Assembly: GCA_021904315.1 (NCBI GenBank)
Contig: CM038923.1
Coordinates: 18,358,038-18,422,037 of the forward strand
Reading direction: 5' to 3'
DNA length: 64,000 nucleotides
Origin: Sphagnum magellanicum
Taxonomy: Eukaryota > Streptophyta > Sphagnopsida > Sphagnales > Sphagnaceae
This document shows positions 10,011-22,699 of this stretch, piece by piece. Under the pieces are notes generated by a model. It saw nothing but the letters and a program-made list of their open reading frames with translations, did no database searches and had not been told where the DNA came from. Each line of letters starts with the position of its first letter. The first letter of the stretch is position 1. Made by a program: the position numbers and the translations under genes.

Positions 10011-12779
10011 CCGAGTGTTAAAGTAATGGCTTTGAAATCGTAACTATTTACCATCTGAAGTTTCAACCCAAGTTAGTAGTAACCTAATAATATCTATACT
10101 ATTTTTCTCACTTGCAATAGGTGTTGATTCTCTCTCCCACTTGCAGGCTATGGAAGTTCGATTGACAGTTGTTGCATCTTACACATGTCAAATATGACAT
10201 ATGTACCACCTCTATTTTGCATTGCAATGGATTAAACCACAAAGTTTACCTCCACACATCTGCCATAAGCCAAGGGTTACAATTTTAAGAAAAAAATTTA
10301 AGAAAAGTGAAAGAGATGATGAAACCTTGCCAATCATAGAAAAAATCAAAGCACCCAAAAAAGGTGGAATACAAGGAACTAAATGGAAGGACCCACGTTC
10401 AAGAAGACAAAAGAACCACCTAAAATGGCAAACCACAAGGGGAACATCAAGTTCCCAAATCGCCTTTTGTCACAAGAAACATATCTAATAAGGAAAGGGG
10501 AGGACCTCCTGAAATGACACCTAGCCTAGAAAAACTTATACCTATTGTAACAACACGTCTCAAAATAGAGATTGCATGTGCATGTTATAATGTCATTGAC
10601 TTCTACTTATAAAATGCTCGCAAAATTGAAAGAGGAAGGCCTTTAGTGCCCTTCATTGCCCACGCCATGTGAAGAACCCATGTACTTGCTAGTGTAAACA
10701 TTCGAAAATGTCCACAGTTAGAGGGAGATTCATGTTTGTTGAATATCAATCATGATAAATACCATCTTTCGTTTGAGCCATGATTGTCATCGCAACCTTG
10801 CAAAAAAAAAACAACTTGTAACACCAAATCAATTTGAGTGGGGTTGACCATGACAACACCTACCAACATGCAAACACCATCAATTAATAGGACAATTTCG
10901 ATTCGACAACACAAAAATTTTAAGATAGGGGGCAAGAGGACATGGGTTTGTTTTTGTGAAACATGAAATCTCACATTTTTTGCAATGGCCACAAAAACAT
11001 TTCGCACATCATGCAAGGTCATCCTTTCCCTGCATCTAAAAGCAAGCGGAAAAAAGAATGATTGGGTGGATTAACAATGAAGTGCTTGCACCCGACTTTA
11101 CACACGACTTCAAACGTGTTTGATGTGAATCAATAGATAAATCATAAAGGATGTTAATAAAAAATGGTTGTGCAATCTTTTTAAAATATTTTTTTGAAGG
11201 CGATTTACACCTCTTTTGGTCAACTATTCAAAAGGAAGGACACATGTTATAACCCCAAGGGAAGAAGCTTTTGCATTAATCTAAAATGCACCTAGAAATG
11301 GAATGGCCCTAAATTGTTCACACCTATTGCCTCTAACAAGAATGGGCAAAATCCAACAAAAACCTAGAAGTTGTGACAGAAACTACTAAGGCCCAACTCC
11401 TTAGATAGGCAACTAAAGCAATGACCTATAAGGAAATCAACCCTACACCCCCACTAGAAATGGGGAGAACCACTTGCTAATAGACTAAAGGGGTTTTAGG
11501 GCACTCCAATGAGCATAGACCCAAAAGCCTCTCAAAAATTCCATAAGGGTGAAATCAAAAATAATGAATTGACTTTGAAACTTAAAAGGGGGGGAAACAA
11601 CAAAGCAAAAAGGAAGGCCTTTGAACAAAACATCAAGAGAAAATACCAAAAGCCACTTGCATGTAACCTAATATTGAGAATACCTTTGAAGAACAACGTA
11701 AAGCATGAAAATGAATTACGGACAAAACAGTCCTTGTAAATGGGTCACCCTAATGGGCACCCATAGAAGAAAAAATGATAGACAAAGCCACCAAGGAATA
11801 ATGATGATTGAGGTACAAAAGAATTCGAATGCCATAAAAAAATGAACAAATGGAAAAAGCTGAAACAACTTGTCCCTCATTGCTCAAAGTTCCCAAAAGA
11901 TGGCAATATGCGAAATGGTGTTGAAAGCATTTGCAATGTTTACCTAGAGCACCATTCAATCAAGATGGGCATCCAAAGTGGCCCAAATACCATGGATCAT
12001 GGTCTCACAACTTCCTTTAATCACCACCCCAAATTAATATGGTGACAAATGAGAAGTAAACACATCACAAAACTCCAAGATAAATTTTCTGAATTAAATT
12101 ATCGAATTATGTTTAAAGGTGTTTTTGGAGGGGGTGTGGTTGGGGATAATGATAAATTGTTGTCATCTATCAGAATGTTCTTTATCACTTTTTCATATTA
12201 TGCCTTTTTTTTTTCATCATTTTTTGTGTCTTCATTTTTCTAAAGTTTGTCTTATCCTTTGCCATAGTTATTTATCTCAATTTGATCTTGTACATCATTA
12301 TTTTTCATCTCATGCAAAATAATTACATCTGTCTTGTTTTTTGCCATCTCTCAATTCTAAGAACTTTCTCACAATTTTATGAATTCTTTTGCAAAGGAAA
12401 CTTAGAAAAAAGTTTTGGACATTACATGATAAACTTTGGGACTTTGGTGCAATTGTGCAAGGTGTTTAATTGCATTTCCTAATCAAGCAAAGACAAGATT
12501 CATCAATTATACATCACAAGCTCCTTTGCCAATCTCCCTATTTTGTTGTTGGAAATATTGATTCAAGCATGGAAAACTTTTATCATTTTATTGTGTAGTT
12601 GATTCACAATCAACATCCATTTGTAGCCACAAATTGCCATGATGAGTGGAATTCAATAAATGGCTCAAAAAAATTACATTTGTGAATGATTGTACTTAAT
12701 GGCCATAACTTTTGGAACATTATTTCTCAAATTTTTATTTTGTGAACATTAAAAAAATAAATTCAATTATTGTAATGAT
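10011..12779. other. Intergenic, no gene recognised
   Basis: AT-rich, with short open frames at 10201-10488 and 11509-11739 (+) that encode lysine-rich, low-complexity peptides without recognisable motifs. These are probably chance frames or fragments of decayed transposons. Confidence 0.35.
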
Positions 12780-13380
12780 TATAACACCATGAGAAATCAT
12801 GTCCACGGATACTAGATTGGCATGTAATTAGATTGTCATGGAAACTATTGTGTAACTAGGGTATAATTACAATATGGAAATACGATGAATTAACAATTGA
12901 AATGCCACGTCAAAATATTTCATAATTGTAATTTAGTTGCATAGTAGTTGCTACTTGGACTCTATATGGGCGTATGTACACAAAGTATATATGGTGATAG
13001 TCAATTATAATTTGACCATGATCGCAAGTTGTAATGAAATGGTTAATTTCAATTGTATTGCAACTAGTGTAACTTTAACGCTAAATGAACAACTATTTTG
13101 CAACTGGCATATGACGTCGATGCATACGATCGTGTCACGTGTACGATTAAGTAAAAATCCATAACAATTGGAACTTACAACTTGTTTGTAACTAAAAGTC
13201 AACTAAATTGGCTAGTTTTACAACTAAGTTATAATTAAATGTGCCACCATGGTTTCACTACATAAAGACTACTTGTCCACTATTTTGGAACTAGAGTGTT
13301 CGACTCATGTAAAATTAATTGTCAACTATGTGGCAACTCGTACTATTAAATTTTTTACAAATTATGCAATTCATTAAAAG
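12780..13380. repeat. Region rich in TTGCAACTA-like motifs
   Basis: About ten occurrences of TTGYAACTA, CAACTA or their complements at irregular spacing (for example near 12850, 12940, 13058, 13097 and 13180). The same phrase family recurs near 14755-14790, 15385-15470 and 26345-26450. Possibly a very degenerate dispersed repeat. Confidence 0.4.
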
Positions 13381-14999
13381 TGTAAATGCAGGCCTTTAGT
13401 TGGATTTTAATGGTGTTTATGGGTATGTACATATAGATATGATTACTTATACATTTCAAAAAAAATTGAATTAGATTATCGAATGTTTCAATGATATGAA
13501 TTGATTCCTTTATGGAATTAATTAATTAAAATAACTCATTTCATAATTATTTAAATAACTAAAATTTAAATAATGTAGTAAATATTATAATCTTATTTTT
13601 TTGTGATTGATGTTCAATTGTTGTGTTAATAATATTTCACTACATTGGAATTCACAATATTATGTTGGTATACATACATATCAAACCATAGAATTTCATG
13701 AAAGGTGAAAGTCTACTTTTGAATTGAAATTTTTTAAAATTTATATATTTTATTGAACATTCATCAAGGGTGTACATATGAATATATCTTTGAATATCTC
13801 AATGTCTTCTACTCAAATTCATGTTTATTATTTAATATTCCTAAATGAATTATTTGTTACTAATTTTTAAATTAGTAATTAATATGTAATATACTTAACT
13901 ACCATGAACTAATTAAGTAAAATAAATAATAAAATATTCATATGAATTCATTAATCAAATTTGATTGATTAATATTTAATTAATACATATAATAAATAAA
14001 ATGGTTGAAATGTTCAATTGACTCTCTTTCCTTTGTAGGAGGTCTGGCAGCCTTTGAATTAAAAGCAAGCAAAACTTCATAGTACAATGCAATAAACTCA
14101 ATCACATGTTATTGTTCCTTTTTAGTTTCCTTCTCAGGTTTATACCAATAAAAATAGATTTATTATTGGATTAATGATGGATTCACAGGTTCTATTTATT
14201 TTACTTTCATTTGGAGCTGCCGTAACTTGGGCTCATCGTGCTATATTAGCTGGATCCAAAAAGCAAGTTGTTTATGCTTTAGTAGCTACCAAACGACCAT
14301 TAGCTTTTTAGATGATCTGTGTTTTGTTTGTGAAACCACCAAAAATATGGAAGCACACTATGTAAGACATATCAAGAAGGTTGAAGGTTTTACCTTAAAA
14401 GGTTTTACTAAGATCATGGTTCAATAAAACGCAAAGTTCTTCTCCCCTCCCTCCCCTCCTCTCCACTTTAATTAATTACTTAAACTCAGTAACTAATTAT
14501 AAATTTAATCAATTATTTCAAATAAGATAACAAACTTTGTTAATGTAGGTGAGTAATTATTGAATTTTATTTGAATTCAGATCATCAATTATAACCATAA
14601 TTAATTACTTGAATTATATTAATTAATTCATATAATAAATTTAGATTATTAATTATCATACATTTAATTCAAATATTTAAATTCCAAATGACTATGTCAA
14701 ATGATTAATTATAAATTTCAAAATTAAAATCAAACATACAACATGTGGGAATTCTTTTTGGTAGTTACAACTCAATTGCAACTAGGGTGCCACTAAAAGA
14801 TTTAACCCATATGCTTTGTCTTCAATATCTCATTTCACAAATTATATAAAGGAGGTGTCTCGTCTTGCATTTTCACATTAAAATACATGTGCCATGCTGG
14901 GATGAGCTCATAAAAGTTTAACCCTAAAGGCAAACACATAACAAATTAAAAAACTTATGTGGCTACTCTTTAATTCACCTACTCTTCTAGTATTTTACC
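13381..14999. other. AT-rich intergenic sequence
   Basis: Mostly AT-rich with AATTAATTA-type runs. The only possible coding fragment is at 14187-14320. A pyrimidine-rich CCCTCC tract lies at about 14440-14470. Confidence 0.35.
14187..14310 (+). pseudogene. Possible gene fragment resembling a KAS III C terminus
   Basis: After a candidate acceptor (TTCACAG at about 14181-14188) the frame reads [16 protein letters not shown] and stays open to about 14310. [12 protein letters not shown] resembles the conserved FGAGLTWGSAI tail of 3-oxoacyl-ACP synthase III, which starts fatty-acid elongation in plastids. Catalytic Cys, His and Asn segments are not in this fragment, no other exon is seen, and the match is about a dozen residues. 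This is a weak suggestion only. Confidence 0.15.
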
Positions 15000-15140
15000 T
15001 TCCTACCTACCTACTTGCCTACTTAAGTAAAGAGGTCCCACTTTTTTACCTACCTAGATGGTAAGTAAGTAGTTAGGTGAATAGGTAGGTAAGTAAGTAG
15101 GTTGGAACTACATCAACTTACCTACCTAGGTACATATATA
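15000..15140. repeat. Inverted TACC/GGTA arrays
   Basis: A TACC array (about 15000-15057) is followed by a GGTA array (15060-15113) and another TACC stretch (15120-15132). The strands can therefore fold on each other. It lies about 400 bases upstream of the copia primer-binding-like site. Confidence 0.7.
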
Positions 15141-16084
15141 TATTTGTTTCCAAAATTCAATTAATATGCCACATGGCAACTTTTGATTATGCCATGTGTC
15201 ATAATCCAAGACCACTGAAAATGAATAATCATAATAGACGATGGATATCAATATTCTAAAAAAATCACGAAAAATCCTCATAGTGCCACATGTTAAATTT
15301 TGATGGATGGATGAAAAATGATGTCAACATGACATTATGAATGTAGTCATAGGGGAATTGCATAGTACTTGAAAAAGAGTTGTGACAAAGTTGTAATTGA
15401 GTTATAATGAGTTGCACCATATATATGGTGAATTGTAAGTGTCCGATGCAACTCAAAAATTGAGTTGCGAGGCCAATTGTAAAACACCCCTTTTTCTCAT
15501 AGTGTAAGTCTTAATTTGCTCCTTGAAAATCCTAATATGGTATCAAATCTAATTTAATCATGTAACAACAAAAATACAAAGTGCAAGAACATGTAGAAAA
15601 AAATATCTCTTTGCAAAATTCTAGCATGGTGTTTTCTTTGAGTTCATGTATTATTTGATGCCAATAGATCAATATGAAATAATAGAAAAATGAAAACAAT
15701 GTTAAAAGAATCAATTTATGGTCAAATTACATACATTGTTGACAAATTTTTTATGACATAAAAAAAATAGGGAAGATAATTTTTTCTCAAATTAACAACA
15801 ATAACACAAAATAATCAAGGTGATTATAAAATTTAAAATTGAATGGGTCTATTTACTCAATTTGGAATATCAAATTACAAATGATTTTAACAAGGAATGA
15901 TTTAGTACCTTTAATTGATGGTATGGAACCCAATCTAAATATCACAAATCCTACCACACAAAAGGCATGGTAGTCAAAAGACAATAAAAGCTAGGTTTGA
16001 TATTCTTATTAATGTAGACGATGTCCAAATAATGGTAGTAATCAAATCACATAAAATTGCAAAGGTAATGTGGGATGCCTTCAA

Positions 16085-16615
16085 ATTAATGTATGCACAT
16101 TTGAACAAAACATCAATTGTTGTCTTTAAAAAAATCCCAATTGGAAATGAAAGATGAGGAAAAAGTCACATCTTTCTTGGAAAATTCCTTAAATCTGAAA
16201 AATCAATTAAAAGGAGCCAAAATTACACTTTTTGATGAAGAACTCACACTTCAATTATTACATGTGCCTTACCAAAGTCTTTTAGTGGTTTTGTAAATTC
16301 AATGAGTTTTCAACCCAATTTGATTTTTGATCAATAATGTCATGCATTAAGCAAAAAGTTGTTGGACATGGTAACTTCTCGAATTCAACTATGGAGATAT
16401 ATTTTTGAAATCATAGAGAAGCCATAGAAAACATAGTGAGGGAAAGGTAATCAAAGTGACAATTCAAAGTCCAATTTGAACTTTCAAAACCAAAATATTC
16501 AAACAAGGATAAATGGAATATGTTTTTGTTGTAAAAAACTAAACCACCATGCAAAGGAATGTCAATTTTGCATTGTGGATTGAGCAAAGTGTTTCTTTAG
16601 GACCCAAGAAAATAA
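16085..16615 (+). pseudogene. Copia GAG remnant with CCHC zinc knuckle
   Basis: The translation contains MKDEEKVTSFLENSLNLKNQ then ITLFDEELTLQLL, typical of the UBN2-type GAG of plant copia elements. A zinc knuckle follows at 16521-16562, reading CFCCKKLNHHAKEC, which fits C-x2-C-x4-H-x4-C exactly. GAG would package the RNA; the knuckle binds nucleic acid. Internal stops and frame changes make it non-functional. Confidence 0.75.
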
Positions 16616-17099
16616 TGTTGTGAATGATACCTTAAATAGTGTTGTAAAAATACCCCATAATTGTTTAAAATATATTTAGCAAGTAACCAATTATCACCCA
16701 AAATGTGGTATTTGCACTTTGGAACAACGAAACACATGAGCCCAAAATGAGAATGGTTCACATCCTATAATGAATTTTTTAATCCAATGATGGTGCATTT
16801 AGGGGATGACAAAAACCCAATAAGCAATTGGCATTGGTAACGTTTTAATCAAGGTAACTTCCAAATTGAATACAAAAGTAAGAAACATATTACGTGTTGA
16901 GGTTCTCAGAAAAAGTGTTGTTGGGCAAATCAACTCAAAATGGCTTAAAGTTTGAATTCATTCAAGACAAATGTGTCATCACTTCACAACAACCAAGCTA
17001 TATGCACATACATATTGAATGTATGAAGGAGGGTATCTCATTGGTAAAGGAATCACATGTGAAGACCTTGCTTTAAATTTTACACAAATAAAAGATGGG

Positions 17100-17900
17100 T
17101 GTGATAAAGATACAATGAAGTGGCACCTAAGATTTGGTCACTCTAATTTGCAAATAGTGAAGTTAATGAAAACCAAATAGATGGTTAATAGAATAAATAA
17201 TTTTATTTCCACATTACCGTTTGAATGTCAAAGTTGCTTGTATGGTAAACAACAAAAAATAAAATTCCTTCTCCATGACAAAAGAAAAACTAAATAAGTT
17301 TTGGAACTCATCCATTTAGATGTATGTTGACTAATGAGGACTGCAACTCTTGGAGGGACTAAATATTTTGTTATTTTTATCAATGACCAATCTAGATTTA
17401 TCATCATGTTGTTTTAACATAAATCAAAAGTTTTTGAAAATTTTAACTTTTAAAAGCCATAATGGAAAACCAAACCTAAGATGAAAAAAAATCTTTGCAT
17501 GGATAATGGTGGTGAATCTGTTAATAAAAAATTAAATGGACTTTGTGATCTGAATGGAATCCTAAAGCCAATTAAGGTGCCTTACACTCCATAGCAAAAT
17601 GGGTTCACAAAACAAAGAAATAATAATTGAAGGTGCATGGATTATGTTGCACCATGCAAAATTATTTGATAGATTCTAAGGTGAAATAGTGGCTATAACG
17701 TGTTTTATTCAAAACAAAGATTTCACCTCAAGATTAAAAGATAATACACCATATGAAGCTTGGTATGGTGTCAAATTGGATGTGAACAATTTTAAGCTTT
17801 TGGTTGTTTGGCATATGTACATATTCTTATAGAATTTGCCATAAATTGGGAATGAAGTTGCATGAATGCATCTTCTTGGGTTATGGGGAGATAGAAGGTC
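17100..17900 (+). pseudogene. Copia integrase remnant
   Basis: It begins with the GAG-pre-integrase block WHLRFGHSNLQIVKLMKTK, ended by a stop at about 17180, then ECQSCLYGKQQK (a CxxC zinc finger half). Then come LELIHLDVC before a stop, LCMDNGGESVN, containing the Asp of the DDE core, and VPYTP before a stop and QNGFTKQR, corresponding to the conserved PQQNGVVERKN block with the catalytic Glu region altered. The end has GCLAYVHI. At least four stops are visible. Confidence 0.75.
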
Positions 17901-18869
17901 GTAAAGCCTATTGACTTTATGACAAAACAAAACAAAAATGTAATTTTAGAAAAAATCTGGTTTTTAATGAACAAGCCATGTGTTAGGGGAACATGTAGGC
18001 ATGATGGGATTGGATAGGTAGGTAGGCTAATATTGGACAGGTAAACATATTGACAACTTGTTCAAATTGGGAGATATGGTATTTGTTTTTGAATTCTTGT
18101 TATTCCAAATGGGGTTTTGGAGGGAATTGGGGTAGCATTTCCCATCCTCCTTGCTTTGGTTTTGTATTATTTTTTCTTTGCAAGTTTGGTGTTTTTTAAA
18201 GCACTAAATTTATATGGCAAAATAGGTAGAAGTTTTGTGTCATAAACTAAAAAAGAATTCCTTTTTGCATACAAGATTGGGTTAGTACATGTAGGTAGAA
18301 AACCTATTAGGATTTTTAAAAAAATGTTGTTAATATAATTGAAAATGTGGTAAGTAGAACTAGGCATGTTGTTAGTAGCTTATTGATCATTTTGATATTT
18401 GTTTTGTATGTGTTTATGCATAGAACTAGGAATTAGGACTTACCACCCTATTTTTGAAGAAAAAAGGGGCAACATGTGATGCCTCTATTTGTGACCCAAC
18501 AAAGGGAAAGATGAAAGCTTTATATATGTTTCCTAATGGTGAATTTGAAAAAGAAATTACTACAATCCCAATTGTTCAAAGAGTGCCCGAGTCTTTAATA
18601 GAGTTCAATGCATAACATCCATAGACTATAGAACCCATTGTACCAAGCACACCTCCAATGTTAGACCATGAAGCTCACCATTTTTGAGATTCATTTCAAT
18701 CCTTAAGACAAAGTGAACTCCACCAACATAAAATGGTTGCCCAATCTAAATGAAGCTCCCAAAACAACTTCATCAAACCTCTAACCATAAGGACAACCAA
18801 CTCGAATATTCAAATCAAACCCCCAATATAAAGACCATTTGAACTTTGTTTATGTGTTTTAGATAGAAC

Positions 18870-19290
18870 TAAATGAAATACATTCATTTAAGGAAGTTGT
18901 ATATTTATCAAATGTTTCCAAGTGGAAGGGAGCCCTCGATGATGAATATAATTTTTAAATTTGGAATAATATTTGGTGGTTGAATAATTTATTTCCAAAT
19001 AGGTCTTTAGTAAGTTGCAAATGGGTCCTCATAAGAAGTACAATTCTAATGGTTCCATACTTGAATATAAAGTTCAACTTTTGGCTTGACTTTTTTTCAA
19101 GAGCCTAGAATTGACTACCATGAAACTTTTTGTCATGTAATCAAATTGTCTTCATATTTTTATTTTCCTTTCTACAACCTTGGGTCTTGAAGTTCATTAG
19201 ATGGACGTCCATATGACTTTTCAAAATGGCATTTTGCATGAAAAAATATTCATGCAACATCCTAAAGACTATATATAACAAGGTGCAAAA
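18870..19290 (+). pseudogene. Copia reverse-transcriptase remnant
   Basis: KWKGALDDEYNF corresponds to the usual W-x2-AM-x2-E block near the start of the copia RT. CKWVLIRS follows about 40 codons later, and MDVHMTFQNGILHEKIFMQH at 19203 matches the conserved QMDVKTAFLNG-L-E-IYM motif, with the catalytic Asp kept. A YVDD box is not recognisable downstream, and stops interrupt the frame. Confidence 0.7.
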
Positions 19291-19590
19291 AATAAAACAT
19301 GCCATCTTTTACATAAGTTATACATTTTGAAGCAATTTCCTCAAATATGGTATGAGCATTTATGGATTTTAAAAAAAAGGTTCAGCTTTACCAAAAGCAA
19401 AGCCAAACAAACTAATTTTAAACTTAACAAAAGTATGGCACCCATTCTTGCCAATGATGTAATTACTATGAAAGATGTTCCTTACAAAATTGTTGGAAGT
19501 CTTATGAATGTTACAATATGCACAATGGTAGACCTTGAACATCAAATTACCACAAAATGGTTTTAATGTACATCAAGGTTATACTTATCT

Positions 19591-19932
19591 ATGGCATTAC
19601 ATCTTAAAAATTTTCCACATCTTCCATTAGATGGTGCAGTTCTAAATGGGCCAAAAACATTGATAATTGACATTCCATTATTGGAATATTCATTTCAACA
19701 TGCCAATGGTCACATCTCATGGCAATCCAATAGACAATCCATTGTTGCCTTTTCTAATACTAAAGTTAAATACATGGCAATTGCAAGTGCAACTAAGGAA
19801 ACATTATGCATTTACCAATTAATGTTTGATCTCAAACTTATTATCCAATGTCCTATTCAACTCATGTATGACAATCAATCTTGTATTGATTGGTGCAAAA
19901 TCCAAAGTTCCATGAAAGATTTAAACACATAG
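19591..19932 (+). pseudogene. Copia RNase H remnant (open frame)
   Basis: A 113-codon open stretch containing ISWQSNRQSIVAFSNTKVKY, MAIASATKE and LMYDNQSCIDW. These match the C-terminal RNase H of plant copia elements (ISW-S-KQ--VA-S--EAEY and the DNQ-AI block with its catalytic Asp). It is the best preserved part of the element. It ends at a stop just before the usual RTKHID block, whose HIDIC-like remnant can be read in another frame. Confidence 0.75.
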
Positions 19933-20139
19933 ATATATGCTTTCATTTTTTTCAAGAGCAAGTTGATTAAAGGGTCATTCAATTAGTCTATTGTAATACC
20001 ACAAAAATAATAGCTATAATTCATGGTTTTAAAAATTGTCCAAGTTGATTACCTTATCTACCTTGATTAGTGAATGTGCCCATTTTGACTAGAAGCATGT
20101 AGCCTACATGACATGTGTATTTTTTTATTAGTGAACTAC

Positions 20140-20740
20140 ATTACAATGACCTATTTAACTATTTATCAAATTGAACATCCAATCAAGTTGAACAAACATT
20201 GACCTCCTTTGTCAATGGGTTTTAATCAAATGGGACATTTAATTAAATTGGATAGAGAAAAATGACATGTATGGTCAAAATGACCAATAGTTTTCTAATC
20301 AAATTGAACATATTATGTTAATTAATTGGCCAAACTAGTTAGCTATTAGTTAGGCTAGGTAAATAACCTAGGTCTACCTACCTACTTATGTACATAGGCC
20401 TACTTACTTATTTGCCTAACTATTACTTAAGTTTGGTGTCTAAACCTAAGTAAATAGACCTAGCCAAGGCCTATCTACCTACCTACCTAATTATTACTTA
20501 AGTTGGGTAGGTAGACCTAAGTAGGCAGGTAGCTTAAACCTATTTATCTACTTAAGCCTACCTACCTATTTGTGTACCTACCTAACTATGACCTAAGCCA
20601 AAATAGGTAGTTTAGGTTACCTATTAACATACTTACCTCTGACCTCTTATGTACCTACCTCTTATTTCATTTATCTACCTATTATATTGCAACCTACCTA
20701 CCAACTTACTTCCAACCTACTTAATTGTTTAATTTTCTTA
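20140..20740. repeat. GTCAA module plus TACC array
   Basis: 20140-20335 is rich in TCAAATTGAACAT, GGTCAAAATGACC and TTTTAATCAAAT phrases. 20340-20720 is a degenerate TACC array (CCTACCTACCTACC and ACTTAAG spacers). The order mirrors 3139-3720 in reverse complement. It sits just downstream of the copia remnant. Confidence 0.7.
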
Positions 20741-21935
20741 TTTACTTATATAAATAATGACGTGAAATTAAAAACCTTGACAAAAATTGTCTCCTTTTGG
20801 AAATTTCTCACCCTTTCATGCCTTGGTGCCATTCCTACATCACCCTATTCCATTTGTGTGCTGCTTTAAACACCTACATTACCTGCACATGGAAAACCAC
20901 ACATTTGGTAAGCTTTGGCACTTAGACTTACCTTGTTACCTTGGGCTAACTTTGACCCTTAGACAGGTGGGACTAATACTTTTATGGACTTCCCAAGTGG
21001 TCCAAGGCCTTGTTGCCTAAGATTACCATCTTTCGTCTTTCGGCCTAACCACAGACTTCACTTAGTTCAAGGACTTAGTGTGCCAACACCAATGCTTTGA
21101 ACCCCCTTCTTCAAACCTTCATTTGTTGACACCCATGCGACTTGTGAGTATGTCAAACCAGGAGTCAAATCTAATCCAACATTTAAATTTGTAAACCAAG
21201 TCCACCATGGGGGCCACCCCATGGTGGTCTAGACTTGGGCCCCAACTATGCAAGCTCGCACACCAGAGGATCCATCTAAAAGGGCATGTCATTCTCCCCC
21301 AGTTTAAAGATGTCAACATCCGTGTTAATGTTTTTTCTAGGGTGATCGCCTTAGGCATTTTCGTCGTCTTTTCTCCTAACCCCTTTTTAGATTAGCTACT
21401 TCCTGATCGTGAGAGTTAATTTGCACTATGTCTTTGTGTTTTTAATGCAAGAGGTTTTACTAGGTATGTTTTCGTTTTCACCCTATGTGCTCACTTAGAA
21501 TCTTCCATCAAATCCCCTTTATTCAACCATCATTTCTTTCATTTTTGGAACTTGTTTCAAGTTTTTAGCTTATAAATTCCAACCAACATGCCAGACAAGG
21601 GTTGCAAATGTCCCAATAGATAGTGTTGGATTGGGTTCTATAGTCCAAATCCCTTTTACCCAATTGGGACATGAATTGTGAGTTCATGCACAAGAAATTT
21701 AACTTCTCCACTCAAGGACGTGCCATTTTTTTTGCATGCACCACCACCCCAATCTTGCTTGATCCAACCTTGAAGTTTTTCAATTCAAATTCAATTCCAA
21801 GTCCATTTTCGTTGGTTGACACTCCCTTACATATCCCATCCAATAGCTCCCCGTGAACCTTAGCCTTTTTGCAATTGACCACGCTTGTAGAAACCCTTAA
21901 CCTTCATTAATGACTAGTTAATTTTGTGGGTCTTC
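20741..21935. other. Gypsy 3' flank, possible LTR sequence
   Basis: No gene. On the minus strand this follows the gypsy coding region. A second polypurine-tract-like motif, ACTGGGGGAGAATGACATG, lies at about 21281-21302 after a DVDIFKLG-like reading frame. Either the 3' LTR starts there or the 3' end of a second gypsy element is present. I found no second copy to confirm an LTR. Confidence 0.4.
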
Positions 21936-22086
21936 TCCCCCACTTTAAAAGTTGATGCCTTCATCAACACTTAAATTGTTTGCACGTGGGTTTCTTTTTT
22001 TTCTTTCAAGTTTTCTTCACTCCAAGTTCATGACCCCTTTCCTATTCAAATTCATTTACCATTTCTGGCAAGTGGTTTAAGTGAAT

Positions 22087-22686
22087 AAGCTTCATCCATA
22101 TTACCTCCTTGTGATGGAAGCCTTTATATTTCACTAAATGTTCCTTGCCTTTAAAGCATGTTTGTTTTGCACAGAATATGCCTTTGATTTTAACAATTAA
22201 TTTATGTTCGATGGCATCCACTTCTAGCTACATTTTTTGCTACCACTCTAGTCTTTGATCATCTTATAAAAACAACTTGAGTTTTGAGACATGAAAGGTC
22301 AGATGTGCCATAAAATTAGTTGGCAACTTTGGGGTGTACATGTTGGGGTGCGATTTATGAAAAGTCTCATAAGACCTCACGCACTTGGCAATTAAACATG
22401 GGGTCAGTCCATCATGCATTTTAAAATCCCAAATGTTTAGCCACACATGTTGCCCAACCTCAAACTCAACATGCCTTCATGTTTTGTTGGCATGTTTCCC
22501 ATATCGTTTTTGAGCTTGCTCTAGGAGCTTCTTGGCTTGGGCATATTTTTCTTCACACCTTTTGACCATCTCCATAATTTCCTTGGAATGATATATACTT
22601 CCCATGGGAATGGTTAAGTCCATCAATTTCTTGGTTTCCTTTCCCAACTCTAACTTAAATGAAAACATTTTTGTCACCGAATACAT
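22087..22686 (-). pseudogene. Gypsy integrase C terminus with chromodomain
   Basis: 22686-22477 encodes a basic helical stretch ending LLEQAQKRYGKHANKT. Then come FEVGQHVWLNIWDFK and YTPKLPTNFMAHLTFHVSKL (22446-22264), the GPY/F-like module. A chromodomain remnant at about 22087-22162 reads GKEHLVKYKGFHHKEVIWM, matching EYLVKWKGY--EATWE. Chromodomains direct chromovirus integration to heterochromatin. Frame changes separate the pieces. Confidence 0.75.
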
Positions 22687-22699
22687 TATGAAATTATAA

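Larger units (their letters stand above)
15538..20060 (+). mobile_element. Degenerate Ty1-copia retrotransposon internal region
   Basis: The domain order is that of Ty1-copia: GAG with zinc knuckle, integrase, reverse transcriptase, RNase H, all on the plus strand. TGGTATCAAATC at about 15540-15551 resembles the usual initiator-Met tRNA primer-binding site. Landmarks include a complete CCHC knuckle at 16521-16562, the pre-integrase WHLRFGHSNLQIVKLM near 17120, the integrase block LCMDNGGESVNK near 17495, MDVHMTFQNG near 19203 and the RNase H tail at 19591-19932. Stops and frameshifts interrupt every domain, so the element cannot encode a working polyprotein. I could not delimit LTRs; TACC arrays lie on both sides. 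Confidence 0.85.

Noticed and set aside
10201..11739. Lysine-rich plus-strand frames as small nuclear-protein genes
   Set aside because: They are A-rich low-complexity frames with no motif, splice context or repeat copy to support them.
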